A stretch of 9,674 nucleotides of DNA, from assembly GCA_903845315.1 (NCBI GenBank), contig CAIMWY010000366.1, positions 1 to 9,674 of the forward strand, read 5' to 3'. The notes beneath the pieces are model-generated. The model saw only the letters and a program-made list of their open reading frames with translations. It made no database searches and had not been told where the DNA came from. The translations under genes and the position numbers were made by a program. Below are positions 1-7,139 of this stretch, piece by piece. The stretch is from an uncultured Burkholderiales bacterium (GTDB lineage Bacteria > Pseudomonadota > Gammaproteobacteria > Burkholderiales > Burkholderiaceae). Numbering within the stretch: position 1 is the stretch's first letter; every line of letters begins with the position of its first letter.

Positions 1-1024
1 CAGGGCGAGGGCTGAAGATGAAGCTGAATGAGTTGTCAAAGTACACATCGTGCATGAGCTTGATCAGCTTTTGATGGTCTTCTTCGGTCTCGCCCGGAAA
101 GCCCACAATGAAGTCGCTGCTCATGGCCATGTCGGGGCGAATGGCGCGCAGTTTGCGCACCGTGCTCTTGTATTCCATGGCGGTGTAGCCGCGCTTCATG
201 GCCATCAAAATGCGGTCGCTGCCGTGCTGTACCGGCAAGTGCAAATGGCTCACCAGTTGGGGCACTTTGGCGTACACATCGATCAAGCGTTGTGTGAACT
301 CGTTGGGGTGACTGGTGGTGTAGCGGATGCGTTCTATCCCCGGAATTTCAGCCACGTATTCAATCAGCAAGGCGAAGTCGGCGATCTCGGTGGTGCCACC
401 CATCACGCCACGGTAGGCGTTGACGTTTTGGCCCAGCAGCGTGACTTCTTTCACGCCTTGCGCGGCCAAGCCCGCCACTTCCACCAGCACATCGTCAAAT
501 GGGCGGCTCACTTCTTCGCCCCGCGTGTAGGGCACCACGCAGTAGCTGCAATATTTGCTGCAGCCTTCCATGATGCTCACATAGGCGCTGCCGCCTTCCA
601 CCCGTGCGGGGGGCAAGTGGTCGAATTTTTCAATTTCAGGAAAACTGATGTCCACCTGGGGCCGCATTTGCGACTCGCGCTGGTTCAACAACTCGGGCAA
701 GCGGTGCAAGGTCTGCGGGCCAAACACCACATCCACATAAGGCGCACGCGCAATGATGGCGTCGCCTTCTTGGCTGGCCACGCAGCCCCCCACGGCAATC
801 TTGACGCCTTTGGCCTTGAGGTGTTGCACCCGGCCCAGGTCAGAAAACACTTTCTCTTGGGCTTTCTCGCGCACCGAGCAGGTGTTGAACACAATCAAAT
901 CGGCCAGTTCGGGATCGTCGGTTTTTTCGTAGCCCTGAGCCTCGCCCAGCACATCCGCCATCTTGTCGGAGTCGTACTCGTTCATTTGGCAACCGAAGGT
1001 TTTGATAAAGACTTTGCGGCTCAT
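1..1024 (-). CDS. miaB: tRNA-2-methylthio-N6-dimethylallyladenosine synthase MiaB (N-terminal part, cut by window edge)
   Basis: Radical-SAM methylthiotransferase that converts i6A37 to ms2i6A37 in tRNAs reading UNN codons; cytoplasmic, with two 4Fe-4S clusters. Reading the minus strand from ATG 1024 gives 341 codons without a stop, beginning [15 protein letters not shown]. The three N-terminal cluster cysteines of the UPF0004 domain are at about C12, C49 (FNTCSVRE) and C81 (GGCVAS). The radical-SAM CxxxCxxC is C155-C159-C162 ([10 protein letters not shown]), followed by [17 protein letters not shown] and the [11 protein letters not shown] block, in family order. The family is about 440-475 residues long, so the last quarter including the TRAM domain lies left of base 1. 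The ATG sits after a G-rich stretch with no strong Shine-Dalgarno. It is a housekeeping gene on the same strand as the flavoprotein operon ending at 1179, so read-through into it is possible. Confidence 0.96.
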   Translation of the reverse strand, partial: MSRKVFIKTFGCQMNEYDSDKMADVLGEAQGYEKTDDPELADLIVFNTCSVREKAQEKVFSDLGRVQHLKAKGVKIAVGGCVASQEGDAIIARAPYVDVVFGPQTLHRLPELLNQRESQMRPQVDISFPEIEKFDHLPPARVEGGSAYVSIMEGCSKYCSYCVVPYTRGEEVSRPFDDVLVEVAGLAAQGVKEVTLLGQNVNAYRGVMGGTTEIADFALLIEYVAEIPGIERIRYTTSHPNEFTQRLIDVYAKVPQLVSHLHLPVQHGSDRILMAMKRGYTAMEYKSTVRKLRAIRPDMAMSSDFIVGFPGETEEDHQKLIKLMHDVYFDNSFSFIFSPRP

Positions 1025-1149
1025 GGCAGAGCCCCCCCGAGGGGATACATGCAGCGGTTCATGGGGTTCATCCAGAGGCTGTTGAAGAAGGCCGCCATTG
1101 TAGGCGCGACCTTCTTGGGCAGACTGTGTGGCGAGTCCCAAGCGGTCAT
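1021..1149 (-). CDS. Doubtful 42-residue ORF overlapping the miaB start
   Basis: On the minus strand an ORF runs from ATG 1149 to TGA 1021-1023, and that TGA overlaps the miaB ATG (1022-1024) as ATGA. Internal ATGs at 1098, 1071, 1062 and 1050 could also serve as starts. The predicted peptide begins [13 protein letters not shown], has a mildly hydrophobic middle (AAFFNSLW) and ends YPLGGALP. I recognise no family. The G run before ATG 1149 is too close to be a good ribosome binding site. The exact stop/start overlap is the only argument for translation; chance is quite possible in GC-rich DNA. It could act as a leader coupling translation into miaB, but nothing here proves that. Confidence 0.18.
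   Translation of the reverse strand: MTAWDSPHSLPKKVAPTMAAFFNSLWMNPMNRCMYPLGGALP
1085..1116. other. Hairpin between the flavoprotein operon and miaB
   Basis: AAGAAGG (1085-1091) pairs with CCTTCTT (1110-1116), and inside it CGCC (1093-1096) pairs with GGCG (1103-1106) around a 6-base loop ATTGTA. Neither strand has a T run after the stem, so it is not a standard intrinsic terminator. It lies downstream of the leftward operon and upstream of miaB, where it might pause polymerase or protect the mRNA 3' end. Confidence 0.3.
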
Positions 1150-1178
1150 GCCCCCATGGCAGGCAGGGCACTGCACAC

Positions 1179-2978
1179 TCACTCGCTCACGCTGGGCATC
1201 GCCTTGGGTGCGTTGATGCCCGGTGGTGTTGACGCCCCGCGTGCGCGTGCCACGGCGTGTTCAGCGGCCAAATAGCCAAAGGTCAAGCCGGGGCCCAGGG
1301 TGATGCCAGGGCCCGGATAGGCGCCGCCCATGATCGAGTGCATGTCGTTGCCGCAAGCGTACAAACCTGCAATCGGCGCACCTTGCGCGTCGACCGCGCG
1401 GGCGTGCACATCGGTCTGCAAACCGGTGGCCGCACCAATGTCACCGGGGTACATACGCACGGCATAAAACGGGGCCTGTGTGAGCGCGCCTAAACAGGGG
1501 TTGGGGCCATCCCAGGTGGCGTCGCCATTGGCGCGTTGGTAATCGGTGGTGCCGCGTCCAAACGCGGTGTCTGTGCCTTGGGCTGCCATGGCATTGAACG
1601 CGTGCACTGTGGCCTCTAGGGTGCTGGGGTTCATGCCGAGTTTGTGGGCCAATTCGTTCAGACTGTTGGCCTGCGTCAAGTAGCCATCGGCCAAGAACGG
1701 TGCCAGGCCGCCCCCGCCTGGACGCACCATGCCCATACCGTAGCGCTTCAAGGCCGCCGCATCGGCCAGCAACCACGCGGGCACGCTGGCCGACTGTTTG
1801 TGGGCTTGCTGCATGGCCATGCCAAACAGGTGGTACGAGGTCGATTCGTTCACAAACCGCTCGCCCGCTTGGTTCACCGTCACCATGCCGGGTTTGCCGC
1901 GGTCCATCACAAAGTGGGGAAATACGGCACTGCTGCCATCGGCACGTTGGCGGGTCGACACTGGGGCCCAAAACGCATGGCTCATGCCGCCCGTGCCAAA
2001 ACACGCCCCCACAGCCAGTGCCAAGTCTTGCGCCGAGCCGGTGTGGCCCGGCGCACCCGGGCACCAACGCACATCGGCACCGGACAGCATCTCGCCGCGT
2101 TTTTGCGGATGGCGGTTGAAGCCGCCGCTGGCCATCACCACACCGCCCGTCACGCGCACTGTGCGTTGCACATCGCCTTGGCGCAGCACCACCGCTTGCA
2201 CGGCATCGTCTGCTTTGACCAAGCGTTCCACCTGGGTTTGCGTCACGATCGTTACCCCGCGTTGCAGCAGCGAATACAGCAGCCGTGCGATCAAGGCGTT
2301 GCCCATCACCAAGCGTGTGCCGCGGCCCCACAGCAGTTTGTCCACCGCGTGGCGCACGATGATGCGGGTGGCGTATTTGAACGAGGCCCACGATTGGGTC
2401 AACTTGAGCAAATGGCCAATGTCGTCGCGGTCCACCATCATGCCGCCCAACACGGTGAATTCAGGAATGGGCGGGCGAATCAGCTTCAATGCCGCGCCCA
2501 GCAGGCGACCGTCAAACGGAATCGGTTCAATCGCGCGGCCGCGCAACACAGAACCCTCCAGCTCCGACAGATAGTCCGGGTGCAGCGTGCGTACTTGGTA
2601 CTGCACCTCGGTGTGTGTTTCCAAGGTGGCCACGGCTTGGGCCCCGTGGTCCACAAAGGCGTTGCGCAAAGCCGCATTGGCCTTGTCGCCCACCGCATGG
2701 TTCAAAAAGGTTTTGGCACGTTCAAGCGTGTCGCCGGGCTCCACAGCCCTTCCCTTGGCGGTGCCGGGCACCCAGCTGGTGCCCGCTGACAAGGCGGTGG
2801 TGCCGCCAAGGTACTCGGTGCTTTCCACCACCAACACGCGTGCGCCTTGGAGCGCAGCAAACAGGGCCGACGACATGCCTGCACCGCCTGCGCCGATGAC
2901 CAGCACATCCACGCTGGTGTTGTCGTCGAGTTGTTGGAGCTGGGTGTTGGGCGGGGTACTTTTAGACAAAGCATTCAT
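1179..2978 (-). CDS. FAD-dependent oxidoreductase, 3-ketosteroid delta1-dehydrogenase-like
   Basis: A 599-residue flavoprotein of the FAD_binding_2 / KstD-fumarate reductase superfamily, expected to catalyse desaturation next to a ring ketone and pass electrons to an acceptor. The N-terminal Rossmann motif [16 protein letters not shown] has G29-x-G31-x-x-G34, with E52 (VVES) in the ribose-binding place and GGTTALSAG at 58-66. The C-terminal FAD signature is [17 protein letters not shown], with Y554 and G558 in the places of KstD Tyr487/Gly491, the pair that polarises the substrate ketone. Length is typical (510-600). No signal peptide or membrane segment is seen. Its ATG overlaps the TGA of the upstream AroE-like gene (ATGA, 2975-2978), so translation is probably coupled. 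A GGAAAG lies about 12 bases before the ATG. It is clearly paralogous to the flavoprotein on the other strand (shared FDGR-LGA, PP-PE, NGNALIA blocks). The real substrate is unknown; a steroid is unlikely from context. Confidence 0.9.
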   Translation of the reverse strand: MNALSKSTPPNTQLQQLDDNTSVDVLVIGAGGAGMSSALFAALQGARVLVVESTEYLGGTTALSAGTSWVPGTAKGRAVEPGDTLERAKTFLNHAVGDKANAALRNAFVDHGAQAVATLETHTEVQYQVRTLHPDYLSELEGSVLRGRAIEPIPFDGRLLGAALKLIRPPIPEFTVLGGMMVDRDDIGHLLKLTQSWASFKYATRIIVRHAVDKLLWGRGTRLVMGNALIARLLYSLLQRGVTIVTQTQVERLVKADDAVQAVVLRQGDVQRTVRVTGGVVMASGGFNRHPQKRGEMLSGADVRWCPGAPGHTGSAQDLALAVGACFGTGGMSHAFWAPVSTRQRADGSSAVFPHFVMDRGKPGMVTVNQAGERFVNESTSYHLFGMAMQQAHKQSASVPAWLLADAAALKRYGMGMVRPGGGGLAPFLADGYLTQANSLNELAHKLGMNPSTLEATVHAFNAMAAQGTDTAFGRGTTDYQRANGDATWDGPNPCLGALTQAPFYAVRMYPGDIGAATGLQTDVHARAVDAQGAPIAGLYACGNDMHSIMGGAYPGPGITLGPGLTFGYLAAEHAVARARGASTPPGINAPKAMPSVSE

Positions 2979-3781
2979 GGTGTGGGCGTGCTTTCCAACA
3001 AAAAACTCACCATCAAATCGCGCACTTGCGCAAACATGTCTGCGCCCGTCATGGTGCAGCAGCCTAAGGCGCGTGCGGCGGCAATCAAGGGCGTCACGGC
3101 AGGGGCCGTGATCACGCAGCCCACAAACATCGCACGGGTGATGCCTTGCATTTCCAGAGGCACGGGGTCGGTGCTTGTCATGCCGATGGGTGTGGCGTTG
3201 ATGGCAATGTCAAAGCCCGCGGGGTTGTGGCTGCCCGCTGTCACCTGGGCTTGACCCAAACTGGCCAGCCGTGCCACCAAGGTATCGCGTCGTGTGATGT
3301 CGGTGTCGTGGATGGCCAACTCGCGCACACCCGCCACCACCAAGCTGTGCGCAATCGCCGATCCGGCGCCGCCAGCCCCCACAAGCAAAGCCTTTTGACC
3401 TTCAGGCGCGCAACCGTTCAGTCGCATCCCTTGCACATAGCCCAGGCCGTCGAACATATCGCCATGCCAACTGCCGTCTGCATTGCGGCGCAGGGTGTTG
3501 ACGGTCTTCAAAAACTCGGCGCGTGGCGATGCACTGGCGCACAGACCATAGCAGTCGAACTTGTGTGGCACGGTCACGATCACGCCGTCCACATTGCGCG
3601 ATTTGGACGCCCCCTCCAGCCAAGCCGCCAAGTCAGCGGTGGGCACATGGGCCGGCACGCAGATGGCGTCGCGACCGACTTGTTCAAACGCCTGGGTCAC
3701 GCCAAAGGGCGATTTGACTTGGGCAATCGGGTCACCCACGATGAAATGCACCCGGGTGGCGCCACTGAAGTTGTCGAGCAT
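2975..3781 (-). CDS. Shikimate dehydrogenase (AroE/YdiB)-like NAD-dependent oxidoreductase
   Basis: A 268-residue two-domain protein of the shikimate/quinate dehydrogenase family. The substrate domain (about 1-115) has GDPIAQVKSP (16-25), VTVPHK with catalytic K74 and T70, N95 (VNTL) and catalytic partner D111 in GDMFDG. The Rossmann domain has LLVGAGGAGSA (133-142), NATPIGM (195-201) and a C-terminal GADMFAQV with Q252. Spacing of K74, N95 and D111 matches E. coli AroE K65, N86 and D102. Two differences stand out: AroE Ser14, a shikimate carboxylate ligand, is Val22, and the NADP-binding N-R-T after beta-2 reads D159-T160-D161, which favours NAD. Both suit a catabolic enzyme acting on an altered alicyclic alcohol rather than aromatic amino acid biosynthesis. 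It is the first gene of the leftward operon. I chose ATG 3781, with GAG seven bases upstream; an in-frame TTG at 3793 would add four residues but leaves a leader of only about 11 bases. Confidence 0.87.
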   Translation of the reverse strand: MLDNFSGATRVHFIVGDPIAQVKSPFGVTQAFEQVGRDAICVPAHVPTADLAAWLEGASKSRNVDGVIVTVPHKFDCYGLCASASPRAEFLKTVNTLRRNADGSWHGDMFDGLGYVQGMRLNGCAPEGQKALLVGAGGAGSAIAHSLVVAGVRELAIHDTDITRRDTLVARLASLGQAQVTAGSHNPAGFDIAINATPIGMTSTDPVPLEMQGITRAMFVGCVITAPAVTPLIAAARALGCCTMTGADMFAQVRDLMVSFLLESTPTP

Positions 3782-3810
3782 GTCTGAACTCAAAAATTGG
3801 AGATGGGCAC

Positions 3811-3839
3811 ATCTTATCTAAAAGTGGAATAATATTCAA
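3811..3839 (-). promoter_or_regulatory. Predicted leftward promoter of the aroE-like/flavoprotein operon
   Basis: Read on the minus strand, a -35 TTGAAT (3834-3839) and a -10 TAAGAT (3811-3816) are separated by 17 bases. Each matches the sigma-70 consensus at 4 of 6 positions. A start near 3804 would give a leader of about 23 bases before ATG 3781. The -35 lies in the left operator box. Confidence 0.55.
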
Positions 3840-3857
3840 TTATTGAATTTAATTCCA
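3825..3857. promoter_or_regulatory. Predicted IclR-type double operator between the divergent operons
   Basis: Two 15-bp boxes, TGGAATAATATTCAA (3825-3839) and TTGAATTTAATTCCA (3843-3857), are near reverse complements of each other and lie 3 bp apart. Each is itself a pseudo-palindrome of the TGGAA-N5-TTCCA form known for IclR operators (known consensus TGGAAATNATTTCCA). The inner 15 bp ATTCAATTATTGAAT is a perfect palindrome centred on T3841. Each box covers the -35 of one of the two promoters, so the neighbouring IclR protein probably controls both operons and itself. Confidence 0.7.
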
Positions 3858-3871
3858 AAAATAGATACACT
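3843..3871 (+). promoter_or_regulatory. Predicted rightward promoter of the iclR-type operon
   Basis: A -35 TTGAAT (3843-3848) and a -10 TACACT (3866-3871) are 17 bases apart, each matching 4 of 6 consensus positions. The start would be near 3878, about 31 bases before the ATG at 3909. The -35 lies in the right operator box, which suggests autoregulation. Confidence 0.55.
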
Positions 3872-3908
3872 GCCCGCCAGTCCCTCACCCTAGAACGGTT
3901 GCACAACG

Positions 3909-4724
3909 ATGAACGGTGTCCTCGAACGAACCCTTGGCTTGCTGGAGCTGCTCAGCGCCCATGGCGAAGGTTTGGAGCTGGCGGCCATGGCCGACCGACT
4001 CAATATTCCGCGCAGTGCGGTGCACCGCTTGTTGGCCGATTTGATCCGCTGTGGCTATGTGCGCCAAACCCGCGACCACGGCGACTACGTGCTCACCACC
4101 AAGCTGGTGTCGATGGGCCTGAGCTTTTTGAGCAACACCGGCATCGTCGACGTGGCCCAGCCGCTGCTCGACCGTTTGGCTGCCATCTCGGGCGAGTTGG
4201 TGCGTTTGTCGGTGGTCGACGGCGAGCGGCTGACTTGGGTGGCCCGCGCCCAAGGCGCCCGCCAGGGCCTGCGCTACGACCCCGACATGGGCAATGACGC
4301 CCGCTTGAGCTGTTCAGCCTCGGGCTTGGCTTGGCTCATGGCCTTGTCTGACGACGCGGCCTTGGCGCTGGTCTCCAAACAAGGCTTGGGGCTGCCTGCC
4401 GACTACGGCCCCAACGCGCCCACCAGCTTGCACGCTGTGTTGCAAGAAGTTCATGCCTCACGCGCACGCGGCTACAGCTTGACCCAAGAAACCTTCACCG
4501 CCGGCTTGAACGCCATGGCCGCGCCGGTGCGCTTGAACGGCCAAGCACCCATGGGCATCCTCACCATTGCCGGGCCCACGGTGCGCTTCACCGAAGCGCG
4601 CATGCTGGCCTTGGGGGACGAGTTGCAATCGTTCGCCGCTCAATTGGCTGCTGCCAGCGGGGCGTCGCCCTTCTTCAATCAACGCGCTTCGGCGAAAGAT
4701 CGCCAACCGATCTACGCCCCTTAA
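3909..4724 (+). CDS. IclR-family transcriptional regulator
   Basis: A 271-residue regulator with the usual IclR layout and length. The N-terminal winged helix-turn-helix covers about residues 5-65 (LLELLSAHGEGLELAAMADR, then the recognition helix in IPRSAVHRLLADLIRCGYV). A linker and dimer helix follow, then the effector-binding domain at about 80-250 with the family's CSASGLAWL (about 133-143), RARGYSLTQETFTAGLNAMAAPV and APMGILTIAGP blocks. No membrane segment is seen. The ATG at 3909 has only a weak ribosome binding site. The gene is divergent from the AroE-like operon and heads the rightward operon; its stop is 6 bases before the next ATG. The likely effector is the ring compound or an intermediate of this pathway, such as a shikimate/quinate- or protocatechuate-like acid, as in PcaU/PobR/QuiR-type IclR proteins; this is inference. 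It probably binds the 3825-3857 boxes. Confidence 0.93.
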   Translation: MNGVLERTLGLLELLSAHGEGLELAAMADRLNIPRSAVHRLLADLIRCGYVRQTRDHGDYVLTTKLVSMGLSFLSNTGIVDVAQPLLDRLAAISGELVRLSVVDGERLTWVARAQGARQGLRYDPDMGNDARLSCSASGLAWLMALSDDAALALVSKQGLGLPADYGPNAPTSLHAVLQEVHASRARGYSLTQETFTAGLNAMAAPVRLNGQAPMGILTIAGPTVRFTEARMLALGDELQSFAAQLAAASGASPFFNQRASAKDRQPIYAP

Positions 4725-4730
4725 AGCCCG

Positions 4731-7124
4731 ATGTCGTCTTCGCACCCGTCCTCAGACCCGGCTTCCACCACCTGTGATCTGTTGGTCGTGGGCTCTGGCG
4801 CGGGCGCCTTGTCGGCCGCTGTGACGGCGGCGCATCTGGGTTTGACGGTGGTGGTGGTCGAGAAAGACCCGCACTTCGGCGGCACCACCGCTTGGTCTGG
4901 CGGCTGGATGTGGATTCCGCGCAACCCACTGGCGCTGGCCGGTGGCATCGCTGAGCCCTTGGAAAAACCGCTGTCCTACCTGCGCCATGAATTGGGTGCG
5001 CAGTTTGACGAGGCGCGTGCCATGGCTTATCTGACCCATGCCCCGAACATGGTGCGCTTTTTTCAGCAGCACACCGCCTTGCAGTTTGTCGACGGCAACA
5101 GCATTCCCGACTTCCATGGGCGCAGCCCCGACGCGGCCACCGGGGGTCGCTCCGTCTGTGCCGCGCCCTTCGATGGGCGTGCATTGGGTGCGCACATCGA
5201 ACAGCTCAAGCCCCCCTTGCCCGAGACCACGCTGTGGGGCATGGGCATTGCGTCGGGTGCCGACCTGCGGCATTTTTTCAACAGCCTGCACAGTTGGACC
5301 TCCTTCTTGCACATTACCCGCCGCATCTTGCGCCACCTGCGTGACCTGCTCTGGCATGGCCGGGGCATGCAGTTGGTCAATGGCAACGCCTTGATCGCCG
5401 CCTTGGCCAAATCGGCGTTGGATGCAGGCGTGGACCTGCGCGTCAACAGCCCGGCCGTGCGCTTGCTGACGCAAGCACAGGGTGATGCGCAGGGTGATGC
5501 GGTGCGCGTGTGCGGCGCGGTGGTGCGCACGCCGCAAGGCGAGCACGTGGTGCATGCACATCGCGGGGTGGTGCTGGCCACCGGCGGCTTCCCGCACGAC
5601 CCCGCGCGCAAACGCGCCTTGCTGCCGCACGACCCGCAAGGCGACGCCCATTTCTCAGCTGCCTCGCTTGGCAACACCGGTGACGGTTTGCGCTTGGGTG
5701 AAAGCGTGGGTGCGGTGGTGGCCAACGACTTGCGCCAAGCGGCTGCCTTGGCACCGGTGTCGCTGGTGCCGCAACCCGACGGCAGCGTCACCCACTTTCC
5801 ACATTTGATTGAACGCGCCAAGCCCGGGCTGATCGCGGTCACACGCTTTGGCCAGCGCTTCGCCAACGAGGCCGACCCGTACCACGACGTCATGCAAAGC
5901 CTGATCCAAGCCCTGCCTGTGGGTGAACCCGTGCAAGCCTGGCTGCTGTGCGACCACCGGTTCGTCCGCCGCTGGGGCCTAGGCGCTGCCAAACCAGCAC
6001 CCATGCCGTTGGCTAAGTGGCTGGCCAATGGCTACTTGCAACGCGGTGCCAGCTTGCAAGAACTGGCCGAGCGTTGTGGCATTCAGGCCGACACCTTGCA
6101 AGCCACGGTGGCGCGCTACAACACGATGGCCCACACCGGCAGTGATGCCGAGTTTGGCAAAGGCGAGACGCCCTACAACCGCATCCAAGGCGACACCACG
6201 CACCCCGGCCCTAACCCCTGCATGGCAGCGCTGCAACAAGGGCCCTTCTACGCCGTGCGCGTGGTGGCGGGCAGCTTGGGCACTTTTGCCGGCTTGCGTT
6301 GCAACGAACACGCCCAGGTGCTCAAGGCCCAAGGCCAAGCCATTGCTGGCTTGTACGCCGGGGGCAACGACATGAACAGCATCATGGGCGGCCACTACCC
6401 CAGTGGCGGCATCACCCTCGGGCCCGCCATGACCTTTGGTTACATCGCCGCCCACCACGCGGCGGCCCAACCCCTGAGCGACACATTTTTCAAAAGGACG
6501 TCCATGTATTACGAACTCGCCACCCTGACCCTGCCATTTGGCACTGCGCCCCAAGCCGCTAAAAACGTCGAAACCTTTGCAGCCCAAGGCCAGGGCGAAT
6601 TGCTGGGCTGTTGGTTCACCGACATTGGCACCTTGAACCAAATGGTGGTCTTGCGTGGCTTTCATGACTTGGCCAGTTTGCAAGCCGAGCGCGAGCGCAC
6701 GCAACGCAATGCCAGCCCTTTTGGCTGTGGCGACATCTTTCAATCGCTCGAGCAGCACAGCTACCAAGGATTCCCGTGGATGAAGCCGGTGCGCCCCAGC
6801 GCCGAGAGCGGCATCCATGGCCCGGTGTATGAAATTCGCACTTACGGCATCAAACCCGGTGGCGTGCAGCCCACCCTCGACTTGTGGGAACAAGCTGTGC
6901 CCGCGCGCGACAAACTCTCGCCCTGTGTGGTGGCCATGGTGGCTTTGGATGGTCCGCTGCGCTTCACCAACATCTGGGCCTACCCCTCGCTGGATGCGCG
7001 CTCAAAAGCTCGCGCCGACTCGGTGGCCCAAGGTATTTGGCCGCCTAAAGGTGGGCCAGCTTGGCTGACCACCGCCATGACGTCCACCATCGCCATGCCC
7101 ACCGCGGTATCGCCTTTGAAATAA
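4731..7124 (+). CDS. KstD-like FAD-dependent oxidoreductase fused in frame to a NIPSNAP domain
   Basis: As written, one ORF of 797 residues. Residues about 15-580 form a KstD-like flavoprotein. They carry CDLLVVGSGAGALSAA with G21-x-G23-x-x-A26, E43 (VVEK), GGTTAWSGGWMW at 49-60, NGNALIAAL, and the C-terminal GGHYPSGGITLGP with Y556 and G560 in the place of KstD Tyr487/Gly491. Residues 592-797 are a complete NIPSNAP protein: a first half beginning MYYELATLTLPFG and a second beginning GPVYEIRTYGIKPGG with NIWAYPSLDARSKAR, the typical dimeric alpha-beta barrel repeat. The joint SDTFFKRTS looks like translated intergenic DNA, and Met592 has its own Shine-Dalgarno. Removing one C from 6471-6474 would place TGA after Pro581 and separate two ordinary genes. 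Expected role: ring desaturation next to a ketone; the NIPSNAP part may act on or bind the product. The ATG is 6 bases after the iclR stop. A 12-bp tandem repeat encodes QGDAQGDA. Confidence 0.88.
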   Translation: MSSSHPSSDPASTTCDLLVVGSGAGALSAAVTAAHLGLTVVVVEKDPHFGGTTAWSGGWMWIPRNPLALAGGIAEPLEKPLSYLRHELGAQFDEARAMAYLTHAPNMVRFFQQHTALQFVDGNSIPDFHGRSPDAATGGRSVCAAPFDGRALGAHIEQLKPPLPETTLWGMGIASGADLRHFFNSLHSWTSFLHITRRILRHLRDLLWHGRGMQLVNGNALIAALAKSALDAGVDLRVNSPAVRLLTQAQGDAQGDAVRVCGAVVRTPQGEHVVHAHRGVVLATGGFPHDPARKRALLPHDPQGDAHFSAASLGNTGDGLRLGESVGAVVANDLRQAAALAPVSLVPQPDGSVTHFPHLIERAKPGLIAVTRFGQRFANEADPYHDVMQSLIQALPVGEPVQAWLLCDHRFVRRWGLGAAKPAPMPLAKWLANGYLQRGASLQELAERCGIQADTLQATVARYNTMAHTGSDAEFGKGETPYNRIQGDTTHPGPNPCMAALQQGPFYAVRVVAGSLGTFAGLRCNEHAQVLKAQGQAIAGLYAGGNDMNSIMGGHYPSGGITLGPAMTFGYIAAHHAAAQPLSDTFFKRTSMYYELATLTLPFGTAPQAAKNVETFAAQGQGELLGCWFTDIGTLNQMVVLRGFHDLASLQAERERTQRNASPFGCGDIFQSLEQHSYQGFPWMKPVRPSAESGIHGPVYEIRTYGIKPGGVQPTLDLWEQAVPARDKLSPCVVAMVALDGPLRFTNIWAYPSLDARSKARADSVAQGIWPPKGGPAWLTTAMTSTIAMPTAVSPLK
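5478..5501 (+). repeat. 12-bp tandem duplication inside the flavoprotein gene
   Basis: CAGGGTGATGCG occurs twice in direct succession and encodes Gln-Gly-Asp-Ala twice (residues 250-257). The reading frame is kept. The position is in a surface-type segment before the strand VRVCGAVV, where length changes should be tolerated. Confidence 0.85.
6492..6506 (+). promoter_or_regulatory. Internal ribosome binding site and ATG for the NIPSNAP part
   Basis: AAAAGGA (6492-6498) lies five bases before an in-frame ATG (6504-6506), exactly where the NIPSNAP domain begins. A site this good inside a coding region, at a domain border, suggests the NIPSNAP protein was or still is started on its own. That would give a 206-residue product, the usual length of a free NIPSNAP protein. 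Confidence 0.6.
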
Positions 7125-7139
7125 TCCGAAAGGTCGGTC

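Noticed and set aside
1085..1116. Hairpin as a Rho-independent terminator
   Set aside because: No T run follows the stem on either strand, so it is listed only as a hairpin of unknown role.
50..1216. 388-codon plus-strand ORF opposite miaB
   Set aside because: Histidine- and alanine-rich translation without family motifs, the usual antisense shadow of a GC-rich gene. The minus strand carries unmistakable MiaB cysteines and motifs.
1644..2789. Long plus-strand ORFs opposite the first flavoprotein
   Set aside because: They lack recognisable domains and are low in plausible start signals. The minus strand encodes a full-length FAD protein with both FAD signatures.
1179..2978. True steroid degradation (kstD) locus
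   Set aside because: Apart from the flavoproteins, no steroid genes such as kshA, hsaC or steroid-type cyp are seen. The neighbours point to shikimate-like or alicyclic acids.
3791..3793. TTG as start of the AroE-like gene
   Set aside because: It would leave a leader of about 11 bases from the predicted promoter and adds only four residues before the family's N-terminus. ATG 3781 has GAG at a suitable distance.
5478..5501. Tandem repeat as a phase-variable or functional repeat array
   Set aside because: Only two 12-bp copies in frame, so copy change would not switch the gene. It is a simple local duplication.
5063..6028. Minus-strand ORFs inside the flavoprotein-NIPSNAP gene
   Set aside because: Shadow translations rich in Arg, Pro, Ser and Cys with no motif, opposite a continuous conserved protein.
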